Shown here: positions 38,501 to 50,800 of the stretch, in pieces
Numbering within the stretch: position 1 is the stretch's first letter
Layout of the letters: each line of letters opens with the position of its first letter
Assembly: GCF_000346465.2 (NCBI RefSeq)
Contig: NC_034014.1
Location: forward strand, 6,764,507 to 6,828,506
Direction: 5' to 3'
DNA: 64,000 bases
Source: Prunus persica
Lineage: Eukaryota; Streptophyta; Magnoliopsida; Rosales; Rosaceae
Made by a program: the position numbers and the translations under genes
The notes under the pieces: model-generated
Told to the model about the DNA's origin: nothing
The model's input: the letters and a program-made list of their open reading frames with translations, nothing else
Databases searched by the model: none

Positions 38501-39350
38501 GGTGATCCTCCATCCCCCTCATCCACTCCTAACTCTTGAAGCTCTTTGCCGTCTAAATTTGTTCCTACTAACTGTAGAATACCCAGAATTGGCACTCATT
38601 ATAACCATTACAGAAAGATAAAACTGAGCAGCCTTAAAGAAAAGATGCATTCTAACAGAAACTTTAAATCTACAATGATAAAGACTTAAGAAGTCACATA
38701 GAACACTGTCACTCCGAGTTTCCAACAGGAAACATGTAATTTCTAGTACATGATCAATTTTTAGTTACTTAACCAAGATGAAGTACCTTCAATGTCAATC
38801 AAGAATCATACCTCTGGCTGAGGAAGCAAAGTGACATGCGTATAGACCTCATCATTTTCCTTGTTAGCCTGTCCCAAGAATTCAATAGCCAATAAATTTC
38901 ATAACCAAACTAAAAAAGCAAGCATATTTGGAAGAAGAAAAAAATTACAATGTTGGAAATTCTATATGGAAGTATGCATAAAGAATTGACATTGGTACTT
39001 ACAAGTAGCTGGACATTCACAACCTTGCAGAAGATCTGTGGCTGGAGATCAAAGGTGGGCATCTCCATGGAAGAGAAAGGAGAGGATGAGGCAACTTGTT
39101 CCAAGTGACCTTGTGGGAAGTAGACAACCGCATTCCCTTTCTTGGGCAGTGAGATGAGTGGACCAGCACAAGCATGCCAAAGCTCCAAATAAATTGAAGA
39201 AGCCACGGGAGCTGAAGATGAATTTGAAGAAGATGAAGAAGTTGAAGAGGACAAACAATAAACACAACCACCACCCACCTTGTCACAATCCCCATTACAA
39301 TAAGCACTCTTCTCCACCTCAGTCACTGCATGGTTCAGATCAATTTCCAT
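33288..39350 (-). CDS. ARF4: Auxin response factor 4
   Basis: Twelve exons (descending): 39350-39003, 38868-38812, 38571-38389, 38303-38219, 38142-38052, 37594-37430, 35942-35823, 35749-35674, 35179-35014, 34937-34192, 34105-33915, 33471-33288; 803 residues (Arabidopsis ARF4 is about 788). After a Ser-rich N-terminus ([10 protein letters not shown] at about 60) the B3 DNA-binding domain spans about 167-269 ([33 protein letters not shown]). An ARF ancillary domain follows, then a Ser/Pro-rich middle region of the repressor type with GCKLFGFSL. The C-terminal PB1 domain (about 680-760) keeps the Lys of the positive face and the acidic OPCA motif ([14 protein letters not shown]). Two KVLQGQE segments (447-453, 515-521) are encoded by tasiR-ARF target sites, diagnostic for the ARF2/3/4 group, and having PB1 excludes ARF3. 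It binds auxin response elements in the nucleus and acts in organ polarity. Confidence 0.96.
33871..33907. repeat. (GA)n tract at the donor side of ARF4 intron 11
   Basis: About 18 GA units directly follow the splice donor on the transcribed strand (gtaagtg then (TC)n). Length changes here could influence recognition of the 5' splice site that precedes the last PB1 exon. Confidence 0.9.
34666..34686 (-). promoter_or_regulatory. tasiR-ARF (TAS3) target site 2 in ARF4
   Basis: The plus strand reads ttcttgaccttgcaagac.., nearly identical to the TAS3-derived tasiR-ARF, so the ARF4 mRNA is complementary to it. Encodes KVLQGQE (515-521). Differs from site 1 at one base near its end. Slicing here by AGO1 is established for ARF3/ARF4 in other angiosperms. 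Confidence 0.9.
34870..34890 (-). promoter_or_regulatory. tasiR-ARF (TAS3) target site 1 in ARF4
   Basis: Same motif as site 2, 204 bp upstream in the mRNA, encoding KVLQGQE (447-453). The tandem arrangement of two sites with this spacing is the conserved layout of ARF4 genes. Confidence 0.92.
35526..35588. repeat. (TC)31 microsatellite in ARF4 intron 8
   Basis: A near-pure CT run of about 63 bp within the 494-bp intron 35180-35673. Confidence 0.95.
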
Positions 39351-39992
39351 GAACACCCAGTAATATTTATGTTCCCCAGAGTTGCTCAACAGAAAGCACA
39401 ACCCAGTAAACAATCCAACAGCAGAAGTAGCAAGAAATTGAAAACAACAAAAGATGGGGATTAGAGTAAAACGAGTAATCAAACGGGAAAAGTAAAGGGT
39501 AACCACAAAGCAAAATAGAAAATTGGAATGAGGAGGTCAAATCGTGTCAAGAAATTCTCATACTTCGAGGGGTACCCAGAAAGCTAAAACAGGAGAGGAA
39601 TGTGTGGTATGAGCAGATGAAGAGAAAAGAAGAAGAAATTCATATTTGGTTTGCAGGAAAACCCAGTAGTCAGTGAACTGAGGCAGAGAAGGCTGAAAGA
39701 TGAGAAAGGAAAAAAGGAGAGAAGAGGGCATCAAATGATAACAAGAAATTCAAAGTATGATTCCATTTCCTCCCCCATTTGCAGGTACTGAGAAGAGGGA
39801 GCAGAAGAAGCAGCAGACGTAGACAATTGCATAGGAACACAGAAACAAAAGGCGGAAAAAGCCAATGTGGTGATGGGCTTTTCGACTTCGACTGTTTAAC
39901 AGAGAGAGAGAGAGAGGGACTGTGTTGGGTGGGGGGGACAGTCTAGGACAGTACATTACCAACACTCTCCACCCTCTCTCTCTCCTCTCTCC

Positions 39993-40033
<41 letters not shown>

Positions 40034-40270
40034 CTGCTTTTGCTCTGCCTCTTAGCTTTATCTTTTTTCCTTTTAATTAGTAATTTTCCTTCACAGTAGG
40101 ACGTAGGTCCTCCACCAAGACAAAAGGAAGGTTTAGTAAGAAAAAAAAGAATTGAAAAGACAAAAAGGGGTTTGCATTCCTTTTTCTTTCTTTTTTTCTT
40201 CTTCCTCTTTATACAAACGTGAAAGAAATCAGTAAAAATTAGAGATGACAGTACCTTGTAAGCCAAATTG
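39351..40270 (-). promoter_or_regulatory. ARF4 5' leader and proximal promoter with GA/CT tracts
   Basis: Upstream of the ARF4 start codon. It contains a (GA)8 run on the plus strand near 39900-39915 and a long (CT)n tract at 39973-40030, which reads as (GA)n on the ARF4 sense strand. ARF genes usually have long 5' leaders with upstream ORFs; short frames exist here, but I cannot place the transcription start. Confidence 0.5.
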
Positions 40271-43200
40271 TTGTGTTGTTGGTAGAATTGCTAGATTTGC
40301 AATTTTTGTTCTTATATTTTTTGTTTTGAAAAGAGGAGCTTCAATTTAATCAAGCGTCTGTGCTTGAAGATCAATGTACATTAGCTTTGAATTTCTTAAT
40401 TAATACATTCTTTTCTTAAGAAAAATAAAACAAAGATGAAACTAATCACATCTATGAATGGAGAAAATAATATATATCACTCACAAATATATGCTCCCAA
40501 TTAAATTAATTTCTACTTGTTTTCAACTCCTCATAGATTTAAGAGATACAAAATAGAAATGAGCTCAAAATTAAAATTCTAAGTTTAAGTTAGGTCCCAA
40601 ACCATGTATAGTAAGGAATTAAACCACCTTACCCTTTACTCTTTTAAGTTAAAGTAACTACTTTGTATGCACACTACACAAACCCGTTAGATTTTAACAA
40701 AATATTTAAACTAAACAAAATAGCGCTAAACATATAAATAATTGGACCTAATAGAGCTAAACATGTCACATGCAAAGTGTTTAAAAACTGACCCACAATG
40801 TCTACTTCACATATGTACGTTCTTAACATATGTCGCTCCAAGTCATCTTTCTATTAACCTATTTGTTTTATCAACTTAATTAATTAGAAATTATTTTAAA
40901 TTCAAATAAATTACATGCTCTTTTTTTTTTTTTTTTTGCTAATGTTCTTAAATAAATTACATGCTCGTAAATGTCAAAATTAAAACAAGATGAAACAAGA
41001 GAATGGGAGATGGGAAAACTACTTTTTTTCTTTTCAAAGGTTCTGTATTGAGATACAAGAGTGAGGTGCAAATGGTCCAAAAAAGCCCAAATTAAGTGGT
41101 GATCTTTTCAGTTTTTTTTTTTTTTTTTTTTTCAGTTTTATGTTGTATGTATAACTCACTAATTCAGTTTATGGTTAAGGTACCATATCAGAAAGAGGCC
41201 ATTAATAAAACAAAAAAGAAGTTGAGAGAGAGAGAGAGAGAGAGAGAGGGGCCCTTGTGACTTTTGGCAGCAAATATGGTGGGAGTGTTGTTGTTGTTAT
41301 TGTTAGTTGTTAGGACTCACTGACTCATCACACCCCCCTCCCTGCTCAGTCCACACACCCTTTTTTCCATCTCAAGTCTTATCAACCCTTTCTCTCTTGT
41401 TTTTCTCACAACACCCAACCCCTTATCTCACTCTGCTTCTAGCGCGTGTGCTACACGATCATGGATTATTCAGTCTGACGCATGGTCTTGAGAGAAGAGC
41501 GCGTGTGGGAGATTTCGATGTCTTTTGGCCTGCGCCTTTGCCGCTGCTTCGTTGCCCCACACATACATTCTTTCTCTCACACGCCTCGATTTTTGATATA
41601 CCGAATTTGTCCTCTGGGGTTTTTGTATTTACCGAGTGCTCCTCCGTTAAACTTCTGAGAAACTGACATGTGCAGCGCACGAGCATTTACAAAGCTGTCC
41701 CCCTGCTCTTCTCACTGACATGGCGGGCCCTGTTCATTTGTCACGAAGCTCTATTGTATTGTCAATGGACTTCTCCCGCATATGATTATGAAGGCTCAGA
41801 CCACCCATTTACTTAGTCAATCAAATTAATCGGTTCAGTTGGTCAAGATATTGTGTATATTGTCGAGTATTATCTGGTAAAGAAAATCAAATTAATAATA
41901 ATAAAACTTTTATTGTTCTCATTCAAAGATATGTCATAAATTTGAATATATTATCTCAAAAACGACTATAATTTTTATTTTAATTCGTGTGACTTATAAT
42001 TTAGTTATTTCTACTTACAACTATTATTTTCTTACAAAATTACTTAAAATCAATGAAGACACAAATAAACAAATAAATTAGAAATTATATATCATTCATA
42101 CTCTCCACTTGTATTTTTACCTTAATTTCAGACGAAACTTTGTTGAGGATGAATTACCTCGATGTAAATATCCTATTATTTCTATAATAAAAAATGCATC
42201 AATAAGCTTTTTGAAAATAAAATGTAGGATTCAATCAACCCTAAACCTAGACAAAGGGCTGCCATTCATGCTTTACCAAATTGAATTTGACATGTCTTCA
42301 ATAGATTCCAAAAGTGGACGGAGAATTTTGTACATGAGTAGCGAAAGTAGCAATGCAACTTGGCCAACAAATACAGTGCTGTGACAAAATAGTATGGACA
42401 AAAAAAATTGCAGCCACAGCTTCTTTTCCTTTTTGAGAATAGAATTATTACCAAAACAGTGGAAACCATAGCATGCATGCATTTAAGGCATCTCAAAATA
42501 GATGGGCATTCGTATTTACTCCATTGTCTCAAAGTATGATGAGATGCATGATGCATTTCATTTTGGGACCTAAGTTACCTAACCCTTTTTTTGTATAGGC
42601 ATCAACAAAATGTGTTCCTTTTTTTTAACAACAAAGTGGTATCGCGAAGAAGATCCTCGACGGATTGTATTTTCGAACATGTCGAGTTTTAATCTGAAAA
42701 ATACGAAAGAGGAAAAATTACAAAACCATATACAAGAATAATCAAACTAGTGTATCCTTGAATGCCTTTGAGAAGCTTACCATTTTTCTTTTTCCTTTTT
42801 TTTTTTTTTCAGGTCAGGAGATGCTCTCTCTCATGGGTTCACGTGTTGAGAAAAGGATAAAAGACAATTTTGAAATGGACATCACATAGACTGTTTGTCT
42901 CTCCGTTTGGGCTGGGAATATGTACATATCAGACTTGTTCGGCTTGGTCCGAATTAGGATATGCCAAAAGAACCTTAAACGGAAAATAAATTTACAGCCA
43001 GATCTTTACCTTTTGTAACTTTGATGCAGGTACATATATGTCAATTTCAGATTGTATATTTTTGCACTATATCTGGAACCCTGAGGTGGATCTAAATACA
43101 ATTATAAACCGCTTAATTTATCAGGAGTTTGCATGACCTACGTTTCTACGGTGATTATGATAATATAAAAAATGTACAACTACTGTGGAAAAAAAACCAT

Positions 43201-44177
43201 CATTTCCACTGGCGGAGTATACGATTGCCCCATCCTCCATTATTGCTACACATGATTTGCCCAATGTTTGATGTGTTTGTACTAGGCTGGGCATCTGGGT
43301 CCGAAAACTGGCCAAATTGGTCGAATTTGACTTTACATAAGTTAATTAGAAGAATATTTAAGTGTATTTGATGCACCGCGTGACATGCTACTGTGGCATA
43401 TTAATAAATTAACACTATTTGCGCCGTGTTTTGAATTCATCATTTAGCATTAGGGTTAAAATACTAACAACAAATGCACAAGTATACTTTAGGTGAATAC
43501 CTTAGGGTTAAGATACTAACTCCAAACCTCATTACTTTTATATAAAAAAAAGCATGTAGCTAGGAATAGGATGATTAATTGATAGAATAATATATAGATG
43601 GTGAGTGTGTTAAATGTGTAAAAAGGAAAAAGAAGAAAAGAAAAGAAAAGAAAAGCTGGATAACATGATGATTCAGATACTGAGATGTCAAAGCGAGGGT
43701 TTTGTCGCTTAATATAATTAGAATGACTTTATTAAAAGGCACAGCCAAAGTGTCATCCTCTAGGGTTTGATATTTGTGTGTCATCAGGCAGGCTCATCTC
43801 ATCAGTTGCTAGGGCAGCAGTCGATTTACTTGTTGTATTTGCAGAAAGAAAAAAAGAAACCCTCGAGAGTCATGCCGGTTGCTTTTTCTGCTGCTTCCAC
43901 TCACAGCTTGACAAGTACTACTCACGATTCAAAAAAACTGACCAAATTAACTCACTCCATCCATTACATCTTTTTTCTTTTCTTTTCTTTCTCTCAGTAT
44001 GGTCATCACATCAGTACTGTTACTGTTTGTTTTTCGACTTTAATCAATTTGTGTTTGTCTGTTGATGTCGTTGGTCTTTTCTTTTAACTTTAATTAGCTT
44101 TTTGGCTTCTCATGATCATCATCTTTCTTTCTTTGTTTCCCGCATTCATCGTACCCTTTTCTCATATGTCCATGTCT

Positions 44178-44179
<2 letters not shown>

Positions 44180-44216
<37 letters not shown>
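44180..44216. repeat. (CT)n microsatellite
   Basis: About 18 CT units in the intergenic region, following pyrimidine-rich sequence from 43970 onward. Confidence 0.9.
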
Positions 44217-44219
<3 letters not shown>

Positions 44220-44670
44220 ATAATGACACAGGTGTGACCCTACTAGCAGCTAGTAGCTAGCAAGGGCCAGCCAAAGATGAGAGCTTGTTGACATGCCCAC
44301 CAAAATTGGTGGGGTTTTCCGCTTTCGGAAATATTCGAATTACCTTCTCATTCCTTCACTGTATTAAGTACTTAAAGTAAAACTAAAAACATGTTTTTAG
44401 AATACTATTAGCTTTTGATCCAAAAAGCGAAAGGAAAACTATCTGGGTTAACATTCCTTCAATGTTATGTTAACTTAACGCGTCATGTTACGTACTGTAC
44501 TCTTCAATCACGTTTTAACATGTTATAGTAGCATATTATTTTTATGAAATATGCTTTTTGTTTTAATGTGTTACACTTTTATTATGTGTTTGACGTAAGT
44601 ATTTATAAATTATTTTGTATGCTATATTTGCTTGGTATTAATTTGTTAACTTTTGACATTTAATCATTTG

Positions 44671-44674
<4 letters not shown>

Positions 44675-44711
<37 letters not shown>
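44675..44711. repeat. (GA)n microsatellite
   Basis: About 18 GA units in intergenic DNA. Confidence 0.9.
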
Positions 44712-44715
<4 letters not shown>

Positions 44716-45296
44716 AAAATATGTATATTGGGTGTTGGAGATGTTATATATTTTGAAGGGCTCTAGCTAGAGATCTGTTGGTTAATTACTTGTTCGTTTC
44801 TCCATCCAAAAGACAAAAGGGTTTAGGGAGGCAAATGGTATCCCCATGCCATGATTACAAGCTTGCATTTTGGGCATCACAACAAGAGTCACGGATAACA
44901 ATCGAAAAAGAAAGAAAAGGTGACCACAGAGTCATCATACTTTATGGATAATACTAAATTTAATTAAAACACAATTATAGATAAGAAGATATTGTTGTTT
45001 GGAGCTAAGATTTGTTTAGACTCTCTCTATTATCACTTAATGATGATTGATAAAAGAAAGATTAAACAAGAGCCAAGTAGGGCCTACACCCAATCTATAT
45101 CACCTGATTCCAAAACCTACGAGTAGTAGTAGATGAAAATTGATATATAATTTGATGTGCAGCAACTCAAAAACTAAAATCAACGTCGTAATAACTTCTC
45201 TTCTCTTTAATTTTTATTTTATTTTAATCGACACATACCCTCCTACAAAAAAAAACGACTTTCATAAGAGGAGATAACATTATTTTGTTATCCCCG

Positions 45297-45358
45297 ATCA
45301 ATAATGCTATGACACACATCATATAGCACTTCCAACATGGCATAACATTATTGACCGG
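45297..45358. repeat. Small inverted repeat (hairpin-forming)
   Basis: gatcaataatgctatg (45297) is mirrored by the reverse complement near 45338-45358 (catggcataacattattgacc), with a loop of about 25 bases. It could be a remnant MITE. Nothing links it to a known miRNA. Confidence 0.45.
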
Positions 45359-47831
45359 TCGGGTGTGCTATCCCCATTGTTACAACTAAATTTTTCTCCC
45401 GAAAAAGATCTCTCAAATTTCCAAGTTTCTCTTTCTTTTTTCTTCAAAAAATTGTCATATGTATCAGTAACTAACAGGCAAGCAGCAAATTGTATAGAGT
45501 TTGATATTTTAAAAAAAAAAAAAGTAAATGAGAGAGGACAGCCTGTTGGCAGCTAATCCCTTTTATAATTTTTAGAGGAAGAGTTTAATTAAGGTTGAAT
45601 CAAGGGGCCAATTTGGTCTGGCTGGTCCGGTCTGCTGCAGGCAACCAAAAGCCACATTTTGGTACGATGCTCCAGCATATATAAGGTATGATAAAGAATT
45701 TGTTTCCTTTCCCTTACATAGTACTTAACAAATTAACCCTAAATAAATATTATTTATGCTTCGATATATATATATATATATATATTATATATGTGTGTGT
45801 TTTGGAATTCACCAGACATGTAGGAACCAATGAGCCCTTTCTTATGCGACCATGATTTGAGAGATGTGTGGGCAGGAGAGGGAGACTCAGTCATGATTCA
45901 TGAATATATTTAGAAACAACAAATCTCATTTAGAATTGAAGATTAACTGCTTTAAAGAAAATCCAAAAAGTACTTCGAATCACATGGCATGTTCTCGTTC
46001 GATTTCACACATCCTAAGCTTGTAGTTAAATTATGTTCGTAGAAGACTTCTAGCTCAAGTCATTAGAATACTTATTCCCATCTTTATAGCAAAAGTTTGA
46101 TTATTTTAGAGTCGATCACCTTCGAGATTTTTGGGAATATGTATCCTTTTTGAAGATGTAAATTTCCAATGATCTTTTAATGAACAAAATATCGATATCG
46201 ATGTCTTATAGATAAAAAAAATTAAAATGGACTCACGCATATTCACATAAATAAAATGGAATCATTTGGAAGTTTTATAAAATAGAGAGTTATGGAGTAT
46301 TTGGATGATGGGTTTAGTTTAAAACTTGAGGCAATATATAGGGTTTGATCTAAAGCGATTGTCTCAGTCGATTCTTATTAGAGGTTCAGAGCACGCTATA
46401 ATTCTTGTCTTCACACTCTCTAACATTAAAAGATCTAAACATCTATCTTTAAGTTTTAAAATCACTTTAATTTGTCAAGAAACTTGAAATCGTAGCTCAA
46501 ATGATTAAAAGAAGTCTTAAAAACCCCCACTTCTCTAATCTCTTCCCCAACTGTCCATCCCTATCTTTACACCAAGGTTTTTCCAGTGCCTGAATTTGGA
46601 GTCACATTCAACTCCATGACTGGCAATGAAATAGAAGTATGACTGCAGAGTAATTAAATTATTATTTACTTTTTAAAATATTGGTTGATAAAATAAACAC
46701 ACCAAAAAAAGAGACAATTACTTAAAAGCTATCTCTTGCAATTTTCTTAAACTTTCTGACCACCAAAGCTTAAGGTAAGTTTGTCGCAGCAATGGGTGCC
46801 CCAACATGAACAATCTGAGTCAAATAAGGCTGAAAACTAAGCTCCAACATGTTTTTAATAATTTCTTCACAAGTGGGTCTCCAACTTTAACTATGTTTTG
46901 TCGCACCAAATTTGATTGATTGATTGATTGATTTTCACACCAAAATGGTTGGTGCTTTCGATCTGCCTTTGGGCCTGTGGGCCTCTCCATTGATTGTCTG
47001 CAAATGGGCAAATGGGCAAATGGGCACTGCTCTTGTCTCATATCTTGTACTGCTTTGCATGTTGATTCTTCTAGCAGCTTTCTTTTTTGAGATTGATGCT
47101 TCTTGCCTTGGTCACTTTTTCAAATGTCATTAATTTTGTGAAGATTTTTAATCTTATTTACTTATCATTTCTTTTTTAATATATAAATATCAAACACCTT
47201 TTTTTTTAAACTGTATCAATTGATTGTCAACATGACATGATCTAGTCTAGTGAAAAATGACCATAATTTACAGATCAGTAATCTTAAATTCAAAGCTCAT
47301 CCAGTCTTATGAGCTAAAATCCCTAAAATTAACTCTATGGCTTCTTCTTGGTTTGATTTGGTGGGAAGATGCCCAGCCCATCAACATGCTCAATTGCTCA
47401 TGTATTTCTTTGCATTGAACCAGGATAAAAATTACAATTCTTTTCTGCAGTAAAGTTTTTCTTCTTTTTTAAAGATTTTTTATTTTATTTTATAAAAGTT
47501 ACCGACTCGGCCATCAATTAAAAGATACAGATGGATAAGTCGAACGGGGGTTACCATAGTTGTTGTGGCCCTCCTCCTTCCGCCCTTGGCATCCAAGATT
47601 GAAACCCCAAGGTTTCTTTCCTCTCAATATAACAAAAAATATATACATGTAGATAATGAATTACTCGAAATATGAAAAAAAAAAAAAAAACATTAGCAAT
47701 TATATAGGTATGGTCAAATTGACATGAGAAATCTCAATACTCTAATGGAATAATCCTATTTATCATACTTGCTTTGATGTGCTTTTGTTTTGCTTATATG
47801 GGTATTTTGTCAACAAAAAAAGAGTTTTTGT

Positions 47832-50800
47832 TCAAGTTTGTGTTGTGGTCACTTCCGGCATTTCCATATATACCTCACTAGATGAAACATTACTAGCTAG
47901 TTCAATTTCATTTTGCCCTACTCTTTGTTGATGATCTTCCACAATTTCTTGGTTGTCATCAACAGTCTCAGTTTTTCCAGGAAAATTTTGGGTGAGTTCC
48001 GCAAAAGTTAGCTGCCGGCGATGAGAAGAGGAGTCCGGGGAGTTCATGATTCCCCTACTGCTTCCTACAGTAGTAGAATCTTCGTCATGGCCAGATTGTG
48101 AAGAGTCTTGTTTCTTTTTCCTCTTTTTCTTCACTTCAGCGTGCCACTGCTTCATAACATTTGCTGTTTGCTCTTCAAGCACTGCTGCACTCTTGAAATT
48201 TGATCCCATCTGCAGGAAATAAGAACGCTTTCTTATCAGACAATCTGACATGTTATGTTATCGAAACCATTAATTTAACCATTGGCAATATAGGGCTTGT
48301 TGGGACGTGAGGCTCAAATTAATCATTTGGGGACACAATGTAACATATTATCCGACAAGAGAAAAAACTTATTTGTTCATGTCTGTAGGAATGCATACCT
48401 GAGTCACTAGGGCATAGAGTGGAAGAGTAATGTAACTGCACATCACTTGAACAGTGACCCTGCAGAAATTCGTTAACAATTAATTAGGCAGCTTGATTTA
48501 AAATTTTACCAAATCTGTGTAGTGGCAACATATGTAAATGAAGAGTAATTAAAGCACACCATGGAAGATGAGCATGGCACTTACGCTAAGACCACCCGTA
48601 TAATGATAATCTGTATGTGTTCATGGTAGCAAGAGTGTATCCCAAATTGTAGCTGAAGTTAATAAGAAAAGAGAGAGGTAAAGAAAATGTTTTAAGTGAA
48701 CTAAACACGAATAATGTTCTTTTAATAAACAATTTGACGTGTTATGTTGTCACATTGTTAATCCGAACATAAATTCATATAAAAATTCACATGATTAATA
48801 GTTTGGTTCAAATTAACAATATGATAACATAATGTTTGCAAAGGGACATTTTAAAATACTAAATAAAACGAACATGATTAGTTCAAGTTGAAATAGGGAC
48901 GCACCGTGACCCAAATGAAGAAAGCAAGTTCAAATGCATTCTGGAAAAAATGAAAGCAAATTAGTCGGATGATCGGATCATAATAATTAACTTAGGGTAA
49001 TCAAGCATTAGTTATGGAGTTAATCACGAAGAAGACCAATTATACCATAAACAAAGTGAGATGTACAAGGGTCAAGACGAACTGTGGTTGACTGAACCAG
49101 AAGTGACTGTCCTTTGGTTGCACCAAAGGAGTTCCTTTTATCACGTTATTCTGATCATGAAGTTGATGAGCCATTTGTGCAACTACTACTTCAAGTTTGG
49201 TTCCAAGAACCAGCACTATCTACCAACACATAACACATAATTAGCGACTAATTAAGAGAACAAATAGTAATTAAGTAAGAACAGAACGAGCAAGAGAGAG
49301 TTTAGTTAAGCTTTAGACTTGGTACATACAATTAGTGGCAAGAATGAAACCCAGAGATACACCTGCCAACCTGTTTAATTAAGTTAATACCATTAATTCA
49401 GTTATTTTTATTAATTAAAGAAGTAAATGACTTGGATGGTGCTTAATTACTTACCATGCACGTCCAGAAAGATGAAGATGACGACTATAAACCACATGAA
49501 TGGGCTGTCAAATGATGTACGCACACAATTAGCCAACATGAATTAATTTAATAATATGGTAATTAAGTTGTTATAAAAGGAGTAAGATTGGTTCATATGG
49601 GCACAAATCATAATTCTAGTAACGCTACATGTATCATTTTAATTTAATTACCGATCGCATTACTAATTAGATTTAACTTTATAGGGATAGACCGTAGAAG
49701 TTGAATCTAATCTCTAGGAGAGATGTAGTCAGTAATACGGTGGATTTATATACAACTCAGTCACATTTATAATTTATCACATTGTAACTATGCATCTCAC
49801 GCAATGTAGGATTCGTATATTTATGTGAACGATGCGATCAGAATTATGTGTTAGAAATAATTTTAGGGTTATGGATAGAATTGCCAACCTGATGCCAACA
49901 ACAGCTTTGAAATCATCCTCCAGCGAACGTTGAATGTAGTTTTGGAAATCGAATGCATTTTTGTTTGTGGACAAATGAGTCTGAAAATTTTGTTATCAAC
50001 AATGATCACAAGTAGAAAGAAAAATAAAAATGAGATATTTTAATTTGTGTATAAATATATTTATTTATTTATACTCACTGAAACGAAACCGTGGCGTAAA
50101 GTGAGATAATCAACTTTTTCCACTGAATGGAAGAATTGCCGGAAGAAGCACCTCTGCATGTATATAATTAACAAATAATTAATTAATTATAATAAAAACT
50201 GATCATGATTCATGAGAGCTGCATATATGTTAATAAAATAAATAAAATAAAAAAACTCACAATCCACATTTGAATAGATGTCCCTGTTCCTGTACGAGAA
50301 GTCATATGTCTACGACCAAATGTGGTCTGCCTTGTAAACCTAAAACGATTAGGATCTATAGGAAAAAAAAGAAAGAGAGAAAAGGTTGAATTAGTTGTTG
50401 TATTACATTGAAATATAAATGCCAGAAAAACTATTTGTTTGTTTGAATTAAACGATATGTTATTAGTGTTAAACGATGTTTCAAATTCGAACGTCCTCTC
50501 CTATTATTTTAAATTACCATTTGCGACTTGGTATTCCACCGTCTGAGTTTCTTTTTCCCATGCTTCCCAACGCCTCATCTGTCAATAAATCACAAAAAAA
50601 AAAAAAAATTATTTAACGCATAGAAGTGCTGTACCATTGGAGTTAAATTTGTAATTTTTATTTGGATGAACAATTTGTAATAAAAAAAATTAAGTGGCTC
50701 TTAAATCGTGTAACTCACAAGTGACCACCACATATTATTTTATGACCATGTAATAAAATAATATGTAACACCAAACCAATAGCCTACATGCAATAATTAA

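Larger units (their letters stand above)
40271..47831. other. Large intergenic region (7.5 kb) without a supported gene
   Basis: AT-rich, with scattered (GA)/(CT) tracts (41225-41248, 44180-44216, 44675-44711), a (TA)n run at 45765-45790, (GATT)n at 46915-46933 and a 9-bp repeat (gcaaatggg) around 46999-47025. Two stretches, 41280-41700 and 43740-44220, are less AT-biased and pyrimidine-rich like transcribed leaders. Their ORFs (119 and 106 codons) show no domain, no convincing exon joins and no homology I recognise. Confidence 0.5.

Noticed and set aside
44267..44287. Segment ccagccaaagatgagagctt resembling miR169
   Set aside because: Several mismatches to the conserved miR169 core and no complementary arm nearby to form a precursor hairpin.
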